From the NCBI GenBank assembly GCA_032622095.1, contig CP136069.1, forward strand, positions 203,654,690 to 203,718,689: a stretch of 64,000 nucleotides of DNA, written 5' to 3'. The position numbers and the translations under genes are program-made. The stretch's first letter is position 1, and each line of letters opens with the position of its first letter. Positions 1 through 11,736 of this stretch are shown here, piece after piece. This DNA comes from Siphonodentalium dalli (Eukaryota > Mollusca > Scaphopoda > Gadilida > Siphonodentaliidae). The notes beneath the pieces are model-generated. The model worked only from the letters and a program-made list of their open reading frames with translations, was not told the origin of the DNA and searched no databases.

Positions 1-2
1 TC

Positions 3-260
3 TTGTCACCGATTCCAACCATTTTTACTGTCGTGTATCTATACGACGTACTGATGCTACTCGTGAAAGAATTTTGTAAATCGGTTGAGAAATTTCCAAG
101 TTATAACACATCGAAAAATGTACTAATAAAGTCCATGTGTAGAAAGTGCTTGTGTCCAGATCTTCTCCTAGACGAAGCGCAACAGCTGGATTTGCTCTAT
201 GTGAATAACCAACTGTTAACAAAGAAATTGTCTATTCAAAATGTAATACACGAACTATGA
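3..260 (+). other. Open frame at window edge, unassigned
   Basis: An open frame of about 85 codons runs from the left window edge to a stop at 258-260. It has a hydrophobic start (TIFTVVYLYDVLMLLV) and a CRKCLC motif, but I recognise no domain. It could be the end of an exon that begins outside the window or a chance frame. No splice site clearly decides it. Confidence 0.15.
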
Positions 261-1378
261 ACGAATGTTGTACATGCTCACATCTCATTCAACAAACTAG
301 CCGTATCAAAAATGCGGCTGTACCTTTCATCACGTCTAATTCAAATATTGATTCATAAATTTCCCGTTATGCTACACACAAAACGGAGTCGACTTTTGGG
401 GAAACCAGAGTCCAAACGGGTCCAAATCAACCTGTTCCAGAAAAGTCGTTTTTTACAAAAAAAATTCTCGACTTTGATATTTGAAAATTAACAGAACTGT
501 GGTGCCAGTCGTATAATGGTATAACACTTCTCCGTATGGACCACATTTTCATCAAGCACAATCCGTCTATGCGCGGACTTTCGCTTGCAGTTCTCAATTC
601 AATTGAAACTATTTTATGTCCGTTCACGTGCCCGTAAACCATTTTAATATATGATATTTTTATATTGAATGAATGGGTGTCAGCGCATACCATCCCATAC
701 ACCAACCTTCCACCCCTAAGTCGCTAATTTTGGTATCATAATTTCGGAACGTAACTAATCTAAGGTTTGGTATTAAATTAAAATTAAATTAAATTAAAAC
801 TGTCTCTTTATCATCTGTATGTGGCACGAGTGAAAATGTATGACTTTATTGCCCATTTGTTAAGATCGCTGATTGCATATTTCACATTAATTGGACGAGT
901 CGTAATGTAAAGTGTTATAACTCAGGAAGAGTCCGACAACGACGTCGTACGTTCGTCCGCTAATCGGAAAATATACCAAAAAAATGCCTTAATGCGCCGA
1001 CATTGTATATGGAATGTGTAGGTATAAGCTGCCATGTATATATCATTCCCAGAATGCTACCATATCTATTAGTAAAAATAAAACACCTTAAACTGTTGGG
1101 AACATCGCGATATAGACAAGCGAGCAAAGATAGTTTAATGTCATCATATGCTATTTCACTGTTGCGAAATGGGTGATCCTTCATCGTAGCATAATTACGT
1201 TGAACGACATATATAATTATGTTTGTGTGTGAATAACGATTGTTAACTTGGTATTATGAACTTATGCATGACTGTGAAGACTTGCAATAACATATTAAAT
1301 GGTAAAATACGCGCATTCATATCAGTATATTCACAAGAATATCCGTCTATTTTACAAGCTCGACATGCTATATTTGTT
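261..1378. other. Unassigned AT-rich intergenic DNA
   Basis: I see no gene, TIR pair or tandem array here, apart from a short AAATTA-type low-complexity run near 772-800. Confidence 0.5.
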
Positions 1379-2110
1379 ATGCCCCCGATCTCCGATGGAG
1401 ATTTGGGGGTATATAGTGGAGCCCTCCGTCCGTCCTTCCGTCCGTCCTTCCGTCCGTACGAACGTTTCAACTCATAACTTTGGTTTCACTAACTCAATTC
1501 AGTTGATCTTTGGTGTGCTAATAGACCAGCCGGGGGACAAGATTTCCCCATAACTGCGGTTTCGTCCGCCCATTTTTTCCAGAGTTACGCCCCTTTTGGA
1601 CTTAGAAAATTCAGTTTTCTGTGGCATACGAACGTTTCAACTCATAACTTTGGTTTCGCTAATTCAATTCAGTTGATCTTTGGTATGCCAATAGACCAGC
1701 CGGGGGGACAAGATTTCCCCATAGCCGTGGTTTCGTCCGCCCATTTTTTCCAGAGTTACGCCCCTTTTTGGACTTAGAAAATTCAGGTTTTCTGCTACTT
1801 TTTTTGGTTTCCAGATTTTGGATTGTTTATTTGCAAAACCCGTTTTTTTTGTGTATTACCAATATCGCAATACAGGTCAAGGTAAAATTTCGGTTCAATC
1901 GGATAATTTTTGTGAGAGTTATGACCCTTTTTCGACTTAAATAATTCATTTTTTTTTTTTAGAAAATTCAGTTTTCCTTCTATTTTTGTGGCACCAGACC
2001 AAATTTGAAGCTAATATAGAACAACATGTGGCATTTTTATAGCGCTTAACCAGAAAGTTTCTCTGATTGTACAGTCGGGGGCGTTACCTCCGCCCAGCGG
2101 TGCACTTGTT
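1379..2110 (+). mobile_element. HINE/pearl-type non-autonomous element
   Basis: The block starts with a short inverted repeat (GCCCCCGATCTCC ... GGAGATTTGGGGG), then a (TCCGTCCG)n run at about 1426-1458, then ~170-bp tandem units (the phrase AACGTTTCAACTCATAAC recurs at 1461 and 1631). It ends near 2110 with a small GGGCG/CGCCC hairpin followed by CTTGTT. This layout (5' inverted repeat, GTCY microsatellite, ~165-bp repeats, 3' hairpin) is that of pearl/DINE elements, regarded as non-autonomous Helentrons. The assignment is by structure; the terminal TT context agrees with the better-supported copy at 38998-40208. Confidence 0.6.
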
Positions 2111-3299
2111 TATGTTATACTACCGTTTCAACACATCGGCTATTTATCATTTTGCTGGTGAGAAGGCGTATGTTCACTTTTGTGCTATATATGTGCACAG
2201 AAAAGGCACCATTACTCGGGAAAGCAACATACTGAAATGCATATAGATGTACGCGAATCATGTTACGTTCTCACACAATGCAGTTATCCCAAATCCGCGC
2301 TCTTTAAAATAGAATTGGCTGCATGGCTGGCCTACTTCTGATGGCACAGTGTGTTACGCACCTGTCCGACTAAGTCACTTAGAACCCAAATTGTATACAA
2401 AATTCATACCAGCTGTGGAAAGTTTCGCGATCTTGGACAGTCAGTACAATCGGTATAAACGTGTCTTGACAGCTTTACCTGTTTATGCTATATTGATATG
2501 TTTCTGAATTATATTTAATGCTTGATTCCTGATACACATATATAGTGACATTTCAGGGATCTTTCTAGAACGTTCCCGAGCATGATAGAACTTCAAATAA
2601 AACATATTCGACTTTGTCCCATTCTGGTGATTTGTGCTTGTTTTTAGTATGTTACTAATTTTATAATAAGACGTAATCAAGACATGTGTTATCAGTTGTG
2701 TGAGTGATTGCCATTCATGCATAATTATTTCATAGATAAATATATCCGTTGCACGTAGAAATAACCGTCACTGATATTACTGGCCGTTGAAATCACTGAC
2801 CCGACAAACTGATAAACCAACACTTGGCAAATTACAGATCGGCATTGATTCAAAACTTCGCACTTCAGTGTTTGACAGACTATAACTATCCGTATCTTTC
2901 ACGAGAATATAACATTCAATTGCAGACATACTTTTTAACATCTCAAGTCTTTTATTTGGAATATAGGTACAAGAGATAGACACATGCGTGTACAGGGAAC
3001 CCGCGCATGTTCTTTATTTCCGTTGCCAATTAAATATATATATTGTACACATGTGTGTATTTATACTAATAAAACCCAATTGTGTGTGTTCATTTGTTTG
3101 TCGGTCTGACCTGCTATTGGCTACCAACCGGTTGGATCATGACAAACGAAAATTGGTACACATGGTAAATTGTCACGTGGAGTGTCATCGGACAGGTACA
3201 ACTGACGTTATGTGATTTAAATTGAAATTCATGAATTATTTAATAACATCTTTACATCTATAGCTATATTTGCGAATGTCTGTCTGTCTGCCTGTGTTT
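2111..3299. other. Unassigned intergenic DNA
   Basis: No recognisable coding sequence, RNA gene or repeat structure was found in this stretch. Confidence 0.5.
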
Positions 3300-4150
3300 T
3301 ATAAAAAATGACAGGGGGACCATCTAGTAGGGGTCTACTAGGGATATCTTTTTACGAGAAATATAATGCTGGGGGTTAGAATTTTCTAAAGTGACGCCGT
3401 TGTTGTCAGGGGCAGAAAATATGGAGGGGCAGATTTTTTGTCGCCGATTACCACGAAACTTACATATAATCACCCCCATAATATGAAGAATCTCATGGTG
3501 TGGTTTAAATATGTCAAAAGTGTCGTCGTTCGGGTCTGGGATGCATGGAAGGGGGAGGGGCACCAAAATTGATAAACTAATTGATATACATGTATATTCT
3601 TCTTCGTGAAATCTAGTTGTGCGATTTGAAGAGCCCAACTTGGTGTCGTTTGGATGAGAAATTGGGGGTGAGCACTAAATTTGAGAAGATTGGTCGTAGA
3701 TTGCCACCACACTTATACAAACTCATCCCCATAGTATGAGGAGTCTAATTGTGTGGCTTAATTTTTTTTTTCTTCAAAAATTGCCTCATTTGCGACACTG
3801 TACACTGAAAGGGAGAGGGGCACCAACATTGATACACAATATTTTCAGCCCCAATTTCTACCAAATTGATACACGTTCTTATCCATGATATGAGAAATCT
3901 AATTGTGTGCTTTAAAGACATCATATTGGTGAGAGATTGTGGGGAGGGGTCGAAACCAAATTTGATAATTTGTTTAGACGCCGATTTGCACCAAACTTAT
4001 AAATAATAGTCATCTTCATAATATCAGGAATGTAATTGTGCGGTTTAAGAATGTCACAAGTGGGTCATTCGACTCAGGGGTGTCTAGAGGTGAGAGGGAC
4101 ACACACAAATGGTGTGTATTATTTTATTCAAAAGTAGCCTCATTCGTGGT
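3300..4150. repeat. Degenerate ~140-250 bp tandem repeats
   Basis: Phrases such as GCCGATT-ACCACGAAACTTA, 'CATAATATGA(A/G)GAATCTAATTGTGTGG' and 'GGGGAGGGGCACCAA' recur at about 3440-3560, 3690-3830, 3850-3950 and 3980-4110, with heavy divergence. A further single copy lies at about 4780-4870. These resemble the internal units of the HINE-type repeats elsewhere in the window, but the ends cannot be set. Confidence 0.5.
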
Positions 4151-5092
4151 TTTTTTTATTTTTGCGAAATAATGTGTTTATGATGTTCATGTATCATAAT
4201 ATAAGGTCTGATGAATACATGGTTGTAACTTAATAAATACTTGTGGAACGGAACAATCGAGATAAACAAAATTACAATCGAAAAGGTGAGCAACTACTTA
4301 TATTCCATGAATTTTTAAAGTTATAGATAGAGTTAGAATTATGGTGGTTATGGTTACAGCTAGAGCAAGGTTATGCTTGTAGAAAACATTTAGCCTTGAA
4401 ACATGGTACGGGTTGCCGATAGGTATGGTTAAGGTTTGGTTTATGGGAAGAATAATGATTAAGGAGGGGTTTGGATTGGAATATATATGATAATTATATG
4501 GAAGTATCAAACTTCCAATTGGAAGTTTAAAATTTCTAGTTTTGTTTGAAGTTTTATTTTATTACAATGGTACAAAGCAATGTTATTTGAGTGTATAATA
4601 TACCTGTTTACATGCACATACGGTTATTTCCCGGTAGGTGTGTCAAAACAAAATTGTGTGCATGGATCCAAAATCAGGTGACTGGGTGGCATAGCGGTGG
4701 TATAATTTTTTTTGATAAAAAAGTTTGCATTTTAGTATGTCTATGAGTAACTGATAGTAATGAAATCAAATCATGTGGATCGTTTGGGTCAGAGATGGGG
4801 GCGGGGCACTAACATTGATAAGAATGTTTTAGTTGCCATTATCCACCAAATTTATATAATTCGTTCTGAGGATTTTTTGGTATTCGAATTCCACAACCGT
4901 GACAAATTGTGATCAAATTCAGTCACTTGAACATCATCTTAACTGTCATATTTATATATGGGAATCGGGGAATTCATATAGTGAGGTAGCAAAAACAGAT
5001 ACAAAGAAGAAAGGATTAACAGTAGATTTATCATTAATTTAAAGGGGTACTGAACACTAAATCTGGCCAGTTATGGGACCATCTCCTTTTAT
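4151..5092. other. Unassigned intergenic DNA
   Basis: Apart from one diverged copy of the 3300-4150 repeat at about 4780-4870, nothing recognisable is present. Confidence 0.45.
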
Positions 5093-5800
5093 TAGCTCAC
5101 CTGAGACAAAGTCTCGGGTGGAGCTATAGTCATCACTCCTCGTCCGTCGTCTGTCCATCCATCTAGCCATCCGTCCGTCCGTCTGTCCGTCCATCAACAA
5201 TTCTTTAAACATCTTCTCCGGATCCATAAGACCAAATGGGTTCATATTTGGAGTGGATGTTCCCTAGGTGACTCACATCCAGATTTGTTCAGATGAGGTC
5301 ACTGGGTCAAATAGTTGCAAAGCCAGCGCCATAACTCTTTCCCTCGGTAGTAATTCTTAAAATGACTTCTTCTCGTGTACCATTGGGTCGAATGGGTTCA
5401 TATTTGGTATGAAGGGTCCTTGGGTGACTGGGGTTCAGATTTGTTAAAATGAGGTTACTGGGTCAACGTGGGCGGAGCTAGGACATAACTAGATTCAACT
5501 CCTTTAAGCAAAAACACATATTAAATATATATTTAAAAAATATATATATATAATAAACAAATATAATTTTTTTTTTTTAAATATTTAAACCAAAAAAATA
5601 AAAAAAATAATATTCAGATGTAACTCCATGGTCAATTATTATTTTTTTTTAACATGTTAAACAAATTGAAAAACTAATGCCATTACCATTCTGAAGGTTG
5701 TGCCACCTTGCCCTTCACTCAAGTTCACTGCTTCTGCAACTATGCCTACACATATCAAGTGAAATCTGACATATCTAGAAACATTCCCTGGAGATCTGCT

Positions 5801-6965
5801 TAGTGATGTTCCGATAATGAAAAAAGCCCATCGGACCGATTTCCGATAACTGGAGGCACAATCGGCCGATTTCCGATTCCGATGTTTATTTTTTGTGTGC
5901 ATTTGTTCTCATAATGGACCCTATATACACACATTACACTCCATATCCCAGTATAGTTTCAAAGCCAAATACATAAAAATATATATATACACAATGTCGC
6001 GAAAGTATTTCCACTGATGTCAGTTGTGTGATCTCTTCGATGTATACCAGTAGTTGTTTTGACAAAGAGATCAAAGGTGCCGACTCCGAGTAACGTTATC
6101 ACCATATGTGGAACACTTGCACGTGGTATCAAAGTCTTGTTTGAATACATGTAAGTTGCGACAATGTATGGAATGGCGACTATTATTAACTAAATTTAGA
6201 TTGATGGATAATAATTGCTGTCATATTTGTCTGAGATTTCCCAATTTCCCATTGGTCACACCTTTTTGTCTTTTAATAACTGGGAAGCTTTTATAGTTCT
6301 GCCTACTCAAATTTTGTTTCGCTAGACCGCCTCCGAGTTCAACGTGGAGCTAAGCATATATCATTGCGTATGCCGTAACTTGTAATGACAGCATCACTAT
6401 AACAATGGCGACTTGCGGAGCGAAAAAAAAACAAGTGCAATTTGGGACAACTTCACCATATTGTCTCCTACAGACGAAAAAACTAATTATGCCCATCCTC
6501 ACATTGGTCGTTATTAAAGACAGTTCTGATCATGACTCTACTAATTCATTCAGTGCGTGCTTCAAATTATTGACATATCATGTGACATCACAACATGGCA
6601 CATGCTCAACAGGAAACTACCTGTACATTGTAATGAGGACAGCTGTTTAAAGCTTTCTTTGAATCTATTTCGTGTCCACGCGATTGAACCAATAACTTCA
6701 TATTACACATATTAATCATATCAGACTGTTTGGACGATGCCAATAACTTCTTTTTAGGTTGTTACAACTGCGTTTTACATTCTATACTAGGGTTGTATTG
6801 TGTACATTTATTAAAGCATGTATATAGTGCTTTGATACTGGAACGTTTTTTGTTTTTTTTTGACAATCGGTAAAAGCCTATGTTCAACTGCGAGGTACGA
6901 TTAATATCTGATGGGCTATTATCGGCCGATGACCGATTGCGATTTCGATTATCGGAACATCACTA
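5801..6965. mobile_element. Non-autonomous hAT-type element with 8-bp TSD
   Basis: Termini are TAGTGATGTTCCGATAAT on the left and its complement on the right, with about 18 bp matching exactly. Flanks are a perfect 8-bp duplication, GATCTGCT, at 5793-5800 and 6966-6973. TIRs starting TAG with an 8-bp TSD are diagnostic of hAT. CGG/CCGAT-rich subterminal motifs (CGGCCGAT) sit at both ends. No transposase frame is visible in the 1165 bp, so it depends on an element elsewhere. Confidence 0.85.
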
Positions 6966-7591
6966 GATCTGCTAGAGGTCATTAATTACTAATTACAACA
7001 ACAATCTATCATATGTATTTGTTCAAATCTCTCAACAGGATATTTAACATTCCCACACCCACCACCTCACAAGAGAACATATTTGACACTGCCAGCTACA
7101 CTATTGCAGTTTTGTTCACATAGGGTCACTAGATCAAATAGGAGAAAAGCCAGGTGCATACTTTCCCTCTATAGTAACCCTTGAAAAGTCTTCTTTGGAA
7201 GAATCACCAGGTCTATTTAGCTCACATTTAATATTTAGGCTCTTTGGTGATTGTGATTTAAATTTGTTCAATCAGGGTCACCAGGTCAAATAGGTGCAAG
7301 GCCAGGTACAATACTCTTTCTCTCCATAGTAATTCATGATATGTCTTCTTTGCAAGAACCAAATGGCCTATTTTGCTTATAGTTGGTATGAAATGACCTT
7401 GGGTGACAGGAATTCAGATTTGTGTAAATGGGATCACAAAATCAAATAAGGGCAGAGCCAGGGACATAACTATTTCACTCCATAATAATTCTTAAAACAT
7501 GTTTGCAATAACTAGTTTGCTTATTTAGCATGGAATGTTCTTGTTTGACTGGAATTCAGATTTGTTAAAATGGGGTCACCAGGTCTAATAG

Positions 7592-9044
7592 GGGAGCTTC
7601 ATGGTCCAGTGGATAGCATGTCGGACTTGTATTTGCTGTAAACACATTGATATGGTTCGCAGCACGTCACCGGTCATTGAGTCTCTACACAGCAGTGGCT
7701 TGGCCACTTTGAGCGATGAGGAATTGTCGGATTGCCCGCTATTTCAAAACCCACGCCAAGTTGTGACCCTTGAGCAAGGTCTCTCGTACTGTGTCGGCTT
7801 CATATCACTCATGCGTTAAACGAGTACCAGTCAGCAGGGGCGGCGGAGCCGGGGGCACAGGGGGCACTTGCCCCGCCCCCCCCCACTTTTTCACCCAATT
7901 ATGGGTACATAATCTTCCAATACTAAATACAATGGAGAAAATAATTTTTGGTTCCCAAGAAAACATTCCATTGGTAACACATGTGTTTAATCTGATCAGT
8001 TATGCCACTATGGCTATGGCTAGCAAGATAGCAAGTTAATCCCTTTGTCAACATTGACACACTGTCTGAGTAATTGCCCTCTGGGAATTAGACTACAGAC
8101 TCTGAGTTCTTTGTAGATCCCAGGTCTTCTGAGGATACCATCAGAGCCATGTCTTGGACACAACAACTTGTCTAATTAAAAGCACATTCATCATACCAAT
8201 GAAGGGTTTAAATTTTAGTGTCTTCAATAAAACTGCAAACCTGGGACTTGGCAGGTATACAATTTCATGCCAAGGTGGTCAAACTCCTGATATGGGATCA
8301 CATGCTATAGACAATATCAGTTGATGCTGAGTATTCATTGGAATAGCTTGACTAGGATTTTTTTCAATTCAGCTAATTCGTAATTACCTACAAATAAGAA
8401 AAGTTACAATAATTTTGTTCTAAACAAAGTTTACTGTGCACAAGCAAGATTAGTGCCTGTGTACATATATATTATAGTGTTATTTAATATTCAAAGTTAC
8501 TTGTGATTATTGTTTCTTCGATATCAACGTGTGTCATATGTGGAGTTAATTGGATTATACAGTATATTGTATACTAATTTCATTATAACACTTGTGACAA
8601 AGGATGCAGGTTGTTGAAGTTATATCAACGTTATCATGCAGTCATATTTCACACATTGGCTCCAAAGATAAGTGAGTAGCAGAGTAGCATCATATAAACT
8701 CTTTCTTGTTTCTACATTCATAACGGTAACCACGAATAACATATCATACTAAACAATCTTTGCGCTGGCGCACATTTGAAAACAGTTTTTAATTCATATA
8801 TGTAGTATATTTATGAAAAAAAATGGTACCCCCCCACTTTTTTGTAGCTTCCGCCGCCCCTGCCAGTCAGCTTGTCATACTGATGAGTATCAGAGTATGT
8901 TCTGATCAACTAGAGCAGCGCCTGCAATGGCTGCAGCCGGTTCATTGGTTGGCTTGTACACATGACTGGGGTAATATTGTACCAAGCGTGTTAGAGCAAG
9001 TAATTGGTTAATCGCTATATAAAACTGGTTATTATTATTATTAT
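7592..9044 (+). mobile_element. tRNA-derived SINE, interrupted by a hAT element
   Basis: A pol III A box (TGGTCCAGTGG, 7602-7612) and a diverged B box (GGTTCGCAGCA, from 7654) are followed by a ~300-bp body. The tail is CGCTATATAAAACTGG plus (ATT)n at about 9013-9044. Without the hAT insertion (7835-8862) and its duplicated 8 bp it is about 400 bp. This is the architecture of metazoan tRNA-SINEs with a conserved 3' domain, common in bivalves. It sits inside HINE-type repeat text on both sides. Confidence 0.7.
7835..8862. mobile_element. Non-autonomous hAT element inside the SINE
   Basis: The left terminus is CAGGGGCGGCGGAGCC and the right terminus is its near-complement (GCTTCCGCCGCCCCTG). 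The 8-bp target duplication CCAGTCAG flanks it at 7827-7834 and 8863-8870. The ends and TSD length are typical hAT. Its right portion, from 8463, is the left end of the 4.5-kb tandem array, so 5'-truncated copies recur at 13344-13742, 17867-18265 and 22379-22777. No transposase coding is seen. Confidence 0.88.
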
Positions 9045-9599
9045 AAGTGAAGGATTCTTTCCCTCCATAATAATTCTTAATATGCTTCCTTCACAAGAAC
9101 CATCAGGTCTATTTTACTGATATTTAGTATGAAGGGTTCTTTGGTGACTTGGATTCAAATTTATTGAGATGGGGTCACCAGGTCAAATAGGGCGGGACCA
9201 GGGACATAACTATTTGTCTCTATAGTAATTCTTAAAATATCTTCTCAAGAGTGGTTTGACTATTTAGCTTACATATAGTATGGAGGATCTTTTAGTGACT
9301 GAGAATCAGATTTGTTAACATGAGGTCAACTCATTAAGAAATGACGGGGCTATGGGGACTTAAGACTTTTGTGTCTAATAAAATCATTAAAATACAAAAT
9401 TCATTAAAACATCTACCTTGGAACTACCTGACTGATTAATCTGACATACATATAGTGTTTTTGGGTCCATGGATAATTGGGCTTTAAACATGTCTAAATG
9501 GTTTTTATAAAAAGGCACTTGTGGGATTGGAAAGTTTGAGATGTCGGTTGTGAAATTCCAACCTAATACTTGGGAGTCTGGAGCCCGGTCGGGAGGGGA

Positions 9600-9613
9600 C
9601 ATGTTGAGCTGGA

Positions 9614-9651
<38 letters not shown>

Positions 9652-10156
9652 GATCAGTAGTGTACAGTTGGTAATTTAAAGGTAGATATTCACTGATCTA
9701 CATACATGAAGCCTCTCTAGCCACATATCCTGTTTAGATCTAATTCTTTTAAAGTGATTATGAAAAGTTCTGACTGTTGTGGTCTCCAGAGTCCCAGTCT
9801 TATCAGTCTTTGCAGTCTGGTGAGCGACCCCACAGTCTTTGACTGTCTTGTTTAAAAAGGAGCTTGTGAGATTGGAAATTTCCAAAAATTGAGAGAGTTT
9901 GAGGTGTCGGTTGGGAAATTCGAACATAAGGGGGGTGCACAAAAGTATTTACGAACTTGGGAGTCCTGTCGGGAGGGGACTTGTTATGAGCTAAAATTGG
10001 GGGGGGTGATCAGCAGTGTACAGTTGGTAATTTCAAGGTGGACATTCACCGATCTACATGCATGAAGCCTCTCTAGCCACATGTCCTGTTTAGAACTACT
10101 TCTTTTAAAGTGATTATGACAAGTTTTGACTGTTGTGGTCTCCAGTGAATATTTTT
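9600..10156. repeat. Internal ~380-bp direct duplication, each half headed by a G tract
   Basis: In each array unit, sequence beginning TGATCAG(T/C)AGTGTACAGTTGG and ending TGTTGTGGTCTCCAG occurs twice about 360-380 bp apart, each copy preceded by a poly-G run. In unit 1 the runs are 34 G (9617-9650) and 8 G (from 9999). In unit 2 they are 12 and 18 G (near 14499 and 14858). In unit 3 they are 20 and 21 G (near 19022 and 19389). In unit 4 they are 7+6 G interrupted by T (near 23534) and 27 G (near 23895). I recognise no function. Confidence 0.85.
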
Positions 10157-10318
10157 AGCCACTTTTCATTTACTTGAGCCACATTTTTTCAACTCATATT
10201 TTTTGGAGCCACTTTGATTTAAACATATTCAAATAACAACACAAGCTAATTAACTCAAATATTTATTATAATATAATATAACAGGTTATGGTAGGTAACA
10301 CAACAACAATATTAATAA

Positions 10319-10546
10319 TCAAACATTGAAAATTCTGCGATATTTTACATCTGTCCATTTATTAAATGCTTTACCAAAATTAAAGTCTGACATTGGAGGG
10401 CCTTCAATTGCAATTTTCATTAATAAGTTTAAATGTGGAACAGAAAGTCTGTTTCGCTGTTTATCTTTGATTAAATGTTGGTACGAGAAGGCCCTCTCAC
10501 ATTCCACATTCAACACGGTACACAATATGGTGTTTATACAAAGTCT
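10319..10546 (-). pseudogene. hAT transposase C-terminal (dimerisation) remnant, unit 1
   Basis: The reverse strand encodes about 75 residues containing NVECERAFSYQHLIKDKQRN and HLNLLMKIAIEGP, followed by FNFGKAFNKW. This matches the hAT C-terminal dimerisation region (ExxFSxxxxIKxxxRNxLxxxxLxxLMxIxxxGP). Only this segment is recognisable; the DDE catalytic core is missing, so it is a fragment. In unit 1 one extra A changes the last residues (IFNV) compared with units 2-4 (ISMFDY). Just upstream it is interrupted by the TA-flanked MITE. Possible older exons further upstream (11124-11438, 11496-11690, reverse) remain open but I cannot assign them. Confidence 0.7.
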
Positions 10547-10552
10547 GATATA

Positions 10553-10895
10553 CCGCTATACTTAAAGTAATTGACCACCAATAACGTGGTGTCACCCCGT
10601 TAATATGGCGGTACTATACCGTGGTATCCTCCCATACCGCGGTACTGATACCGCTTGTTAACGCGAACAAGTATGTGTGAGTAAATACCTCCCCTAAAAG
10701 AGTTCCATGAAAATCACCGCGGTATTCAACAAAATTAATGCGGTGCCCGCTAAAAGACCACGGTATCATTATCGCCCAATACCGTAACTCCACGCCATGA
10801 CCGTCTCGATACCGCTACCATTTATTACCGGTATCACCGCGGTCATGACCGGGGTATCACCCCGTTTTTCTGATCAATTACTTTGAGAATAGCGG
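10553..10895. mobile_element. 343-bp TIR MITE with TA target duplication, unit 1 only
   Basis: The left end CCGCTATACTTAAAGTAATT and the right end (complement CCGCTATTCTCAAAGTAATT) form imperfect TIRs extending about 45 bp into GGGGTGAT/ACCCC motifs. The flanks are TA at 10551-10552 and 10896-10897. Units 2-4 read GATATAGGATATG at this place, an exact empty site with one TA. The interior is built of ACCGCGGTAT-like inverted words. TA duplication suggests Tc1/mariner or a related TA-targeting superfamily. There is no coding capacity. Confidence 0.85.
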
Positions 10896-11123
10896 TAGGA
10901 TATGTGTCCTTTCTTTGTTTCACTAATGTTTGGCGATGTGAAAGCAATACAATGAATGTGTGTTTTATTGAGTATAAGTAGGAATCCCATTCACTGTATG
11001 CGATACAATAACAACCAGCCTCTATGGCATAAGCCGAGAATCAATTATCGAGTGCTTTCATTCAGACTGTCTCGTGGCGGGATAGTGTTGCATGATTGTT
11101 AAACTTAATCCGTCCGATGGCAG

Positions 11124-11690
11124 TTAATTTAAGAGCCACACACCCAAATTCTTTGAGCCACTTTCTTTTATAGCCACTAGCACATATTGTTGAGTTATTT
11201 TTGTTTTTCTTTCGCTATTTGCGAAAAAGTTGCTCATGGCAGCATGAACACTTCTCATGTGCTCTATGAACAATCCAAACAACATGAGTTTATGACTCAG
11301 ATTTAGTGTACATTCTCCCTTTAAGTGATACCCATATTCTTGTAAAATGAGGGCCCTTGAACCGTTAGAGAATGGCATGTTTGCATGGCTCATGTAATGT
11401 AACACAATTGAGTCTGTCCCATTCAAGATAGTTTCCACTAAAAAGGTTTAATTTATCAAGAGAGATGGAAAAGTATAGAAGACATCAAAAAGTGGTCACA
11501 GTGTGCAATAATATATAGTTTCTTCTGCGATAAAGGAAAGCAATGTCAGTACACATGACTTTTCATGATCCTCCAATACTGGATTCTGACAAGGGTATAC
11601 ATCTTCCCGATACAGATGATTTCTTTCCTTTTTTAGAACAGACTCATAGCCTAACATAAACAACTTAAAATCTCGGTCTTTGTCAGGCAC
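11124..11690 (-). other. Two unassigned reverse frames conserved among units
   Basis: Reverse-strand frames 11124-11438 (104 aa, SKFF/SNFFANSERKTKITQQ) and 11496-11690 (64 aa, MPDKDRDFKLFMLGYESVLK) recur in the other units: the first is intact at 24693-25007, and the second at 16020-16214, 20556-20750 and 25065-25259. Units 2 and 3 carry a shorter reading in the first. They lie upstream of the hAT fragment on the same strand, so they may be old exons of that transposon, but I recognise no domain. Confidence 0.25.
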
Positions 11691-11736
11691 ATGTAGCTGA
11701 TATCTAGCATCATCACTTTTAAACTGAACATATTAA

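Larger units (their letters stand above)
5093..9345 (+). mobile_element. HINE-type repeat block, split by three later insertions
   Basis: The block opens with an imperfect inverted repeat (TAGCTCACC ... GGTGGAGCTA), then a CCGTCCGTCCGTCTGTCC run, then ~165-bp internal units containing 'TTCAGATTTGTTAAAATG(A/G)GGT(C/T)AC' and 'GGACATAACTA'. The repeat text is visible at 5245-5510, 6985-7590 and 9046-9345. The gaps are explained by a hAT element (5801-6965), a tRNA-SINE (7592-9044) and a hAT nested in the SINE (7835-8862). An AT-rich stretch occupies 5510-5660. The right end is uncertain because the tandem array takes over. Confidence 0.5.

Noticed and set aside
7602-7665. A tRNA gene
   Set aside because: A and B boxes are present but the B box is diverged, no cloverleaf can be closed, and the sequence continues into a SINE body and tail.
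8823-9011. 65-residue + strand frame recurring in all units (PHFFVASAAPASQ)
   Set aside because: It spans the hAT terminus, the target duplication and SINE sequence, so it is not a gene.
9387-9942. Reverse frames (for example ISNLTSSFLNKTVKDCG) as a conserved gene
   Set aside because: They lie in the internally duplicated G-tract block, cross poly-G runs and show no recognisable domain; conservation reflects the recent tandem duplication.
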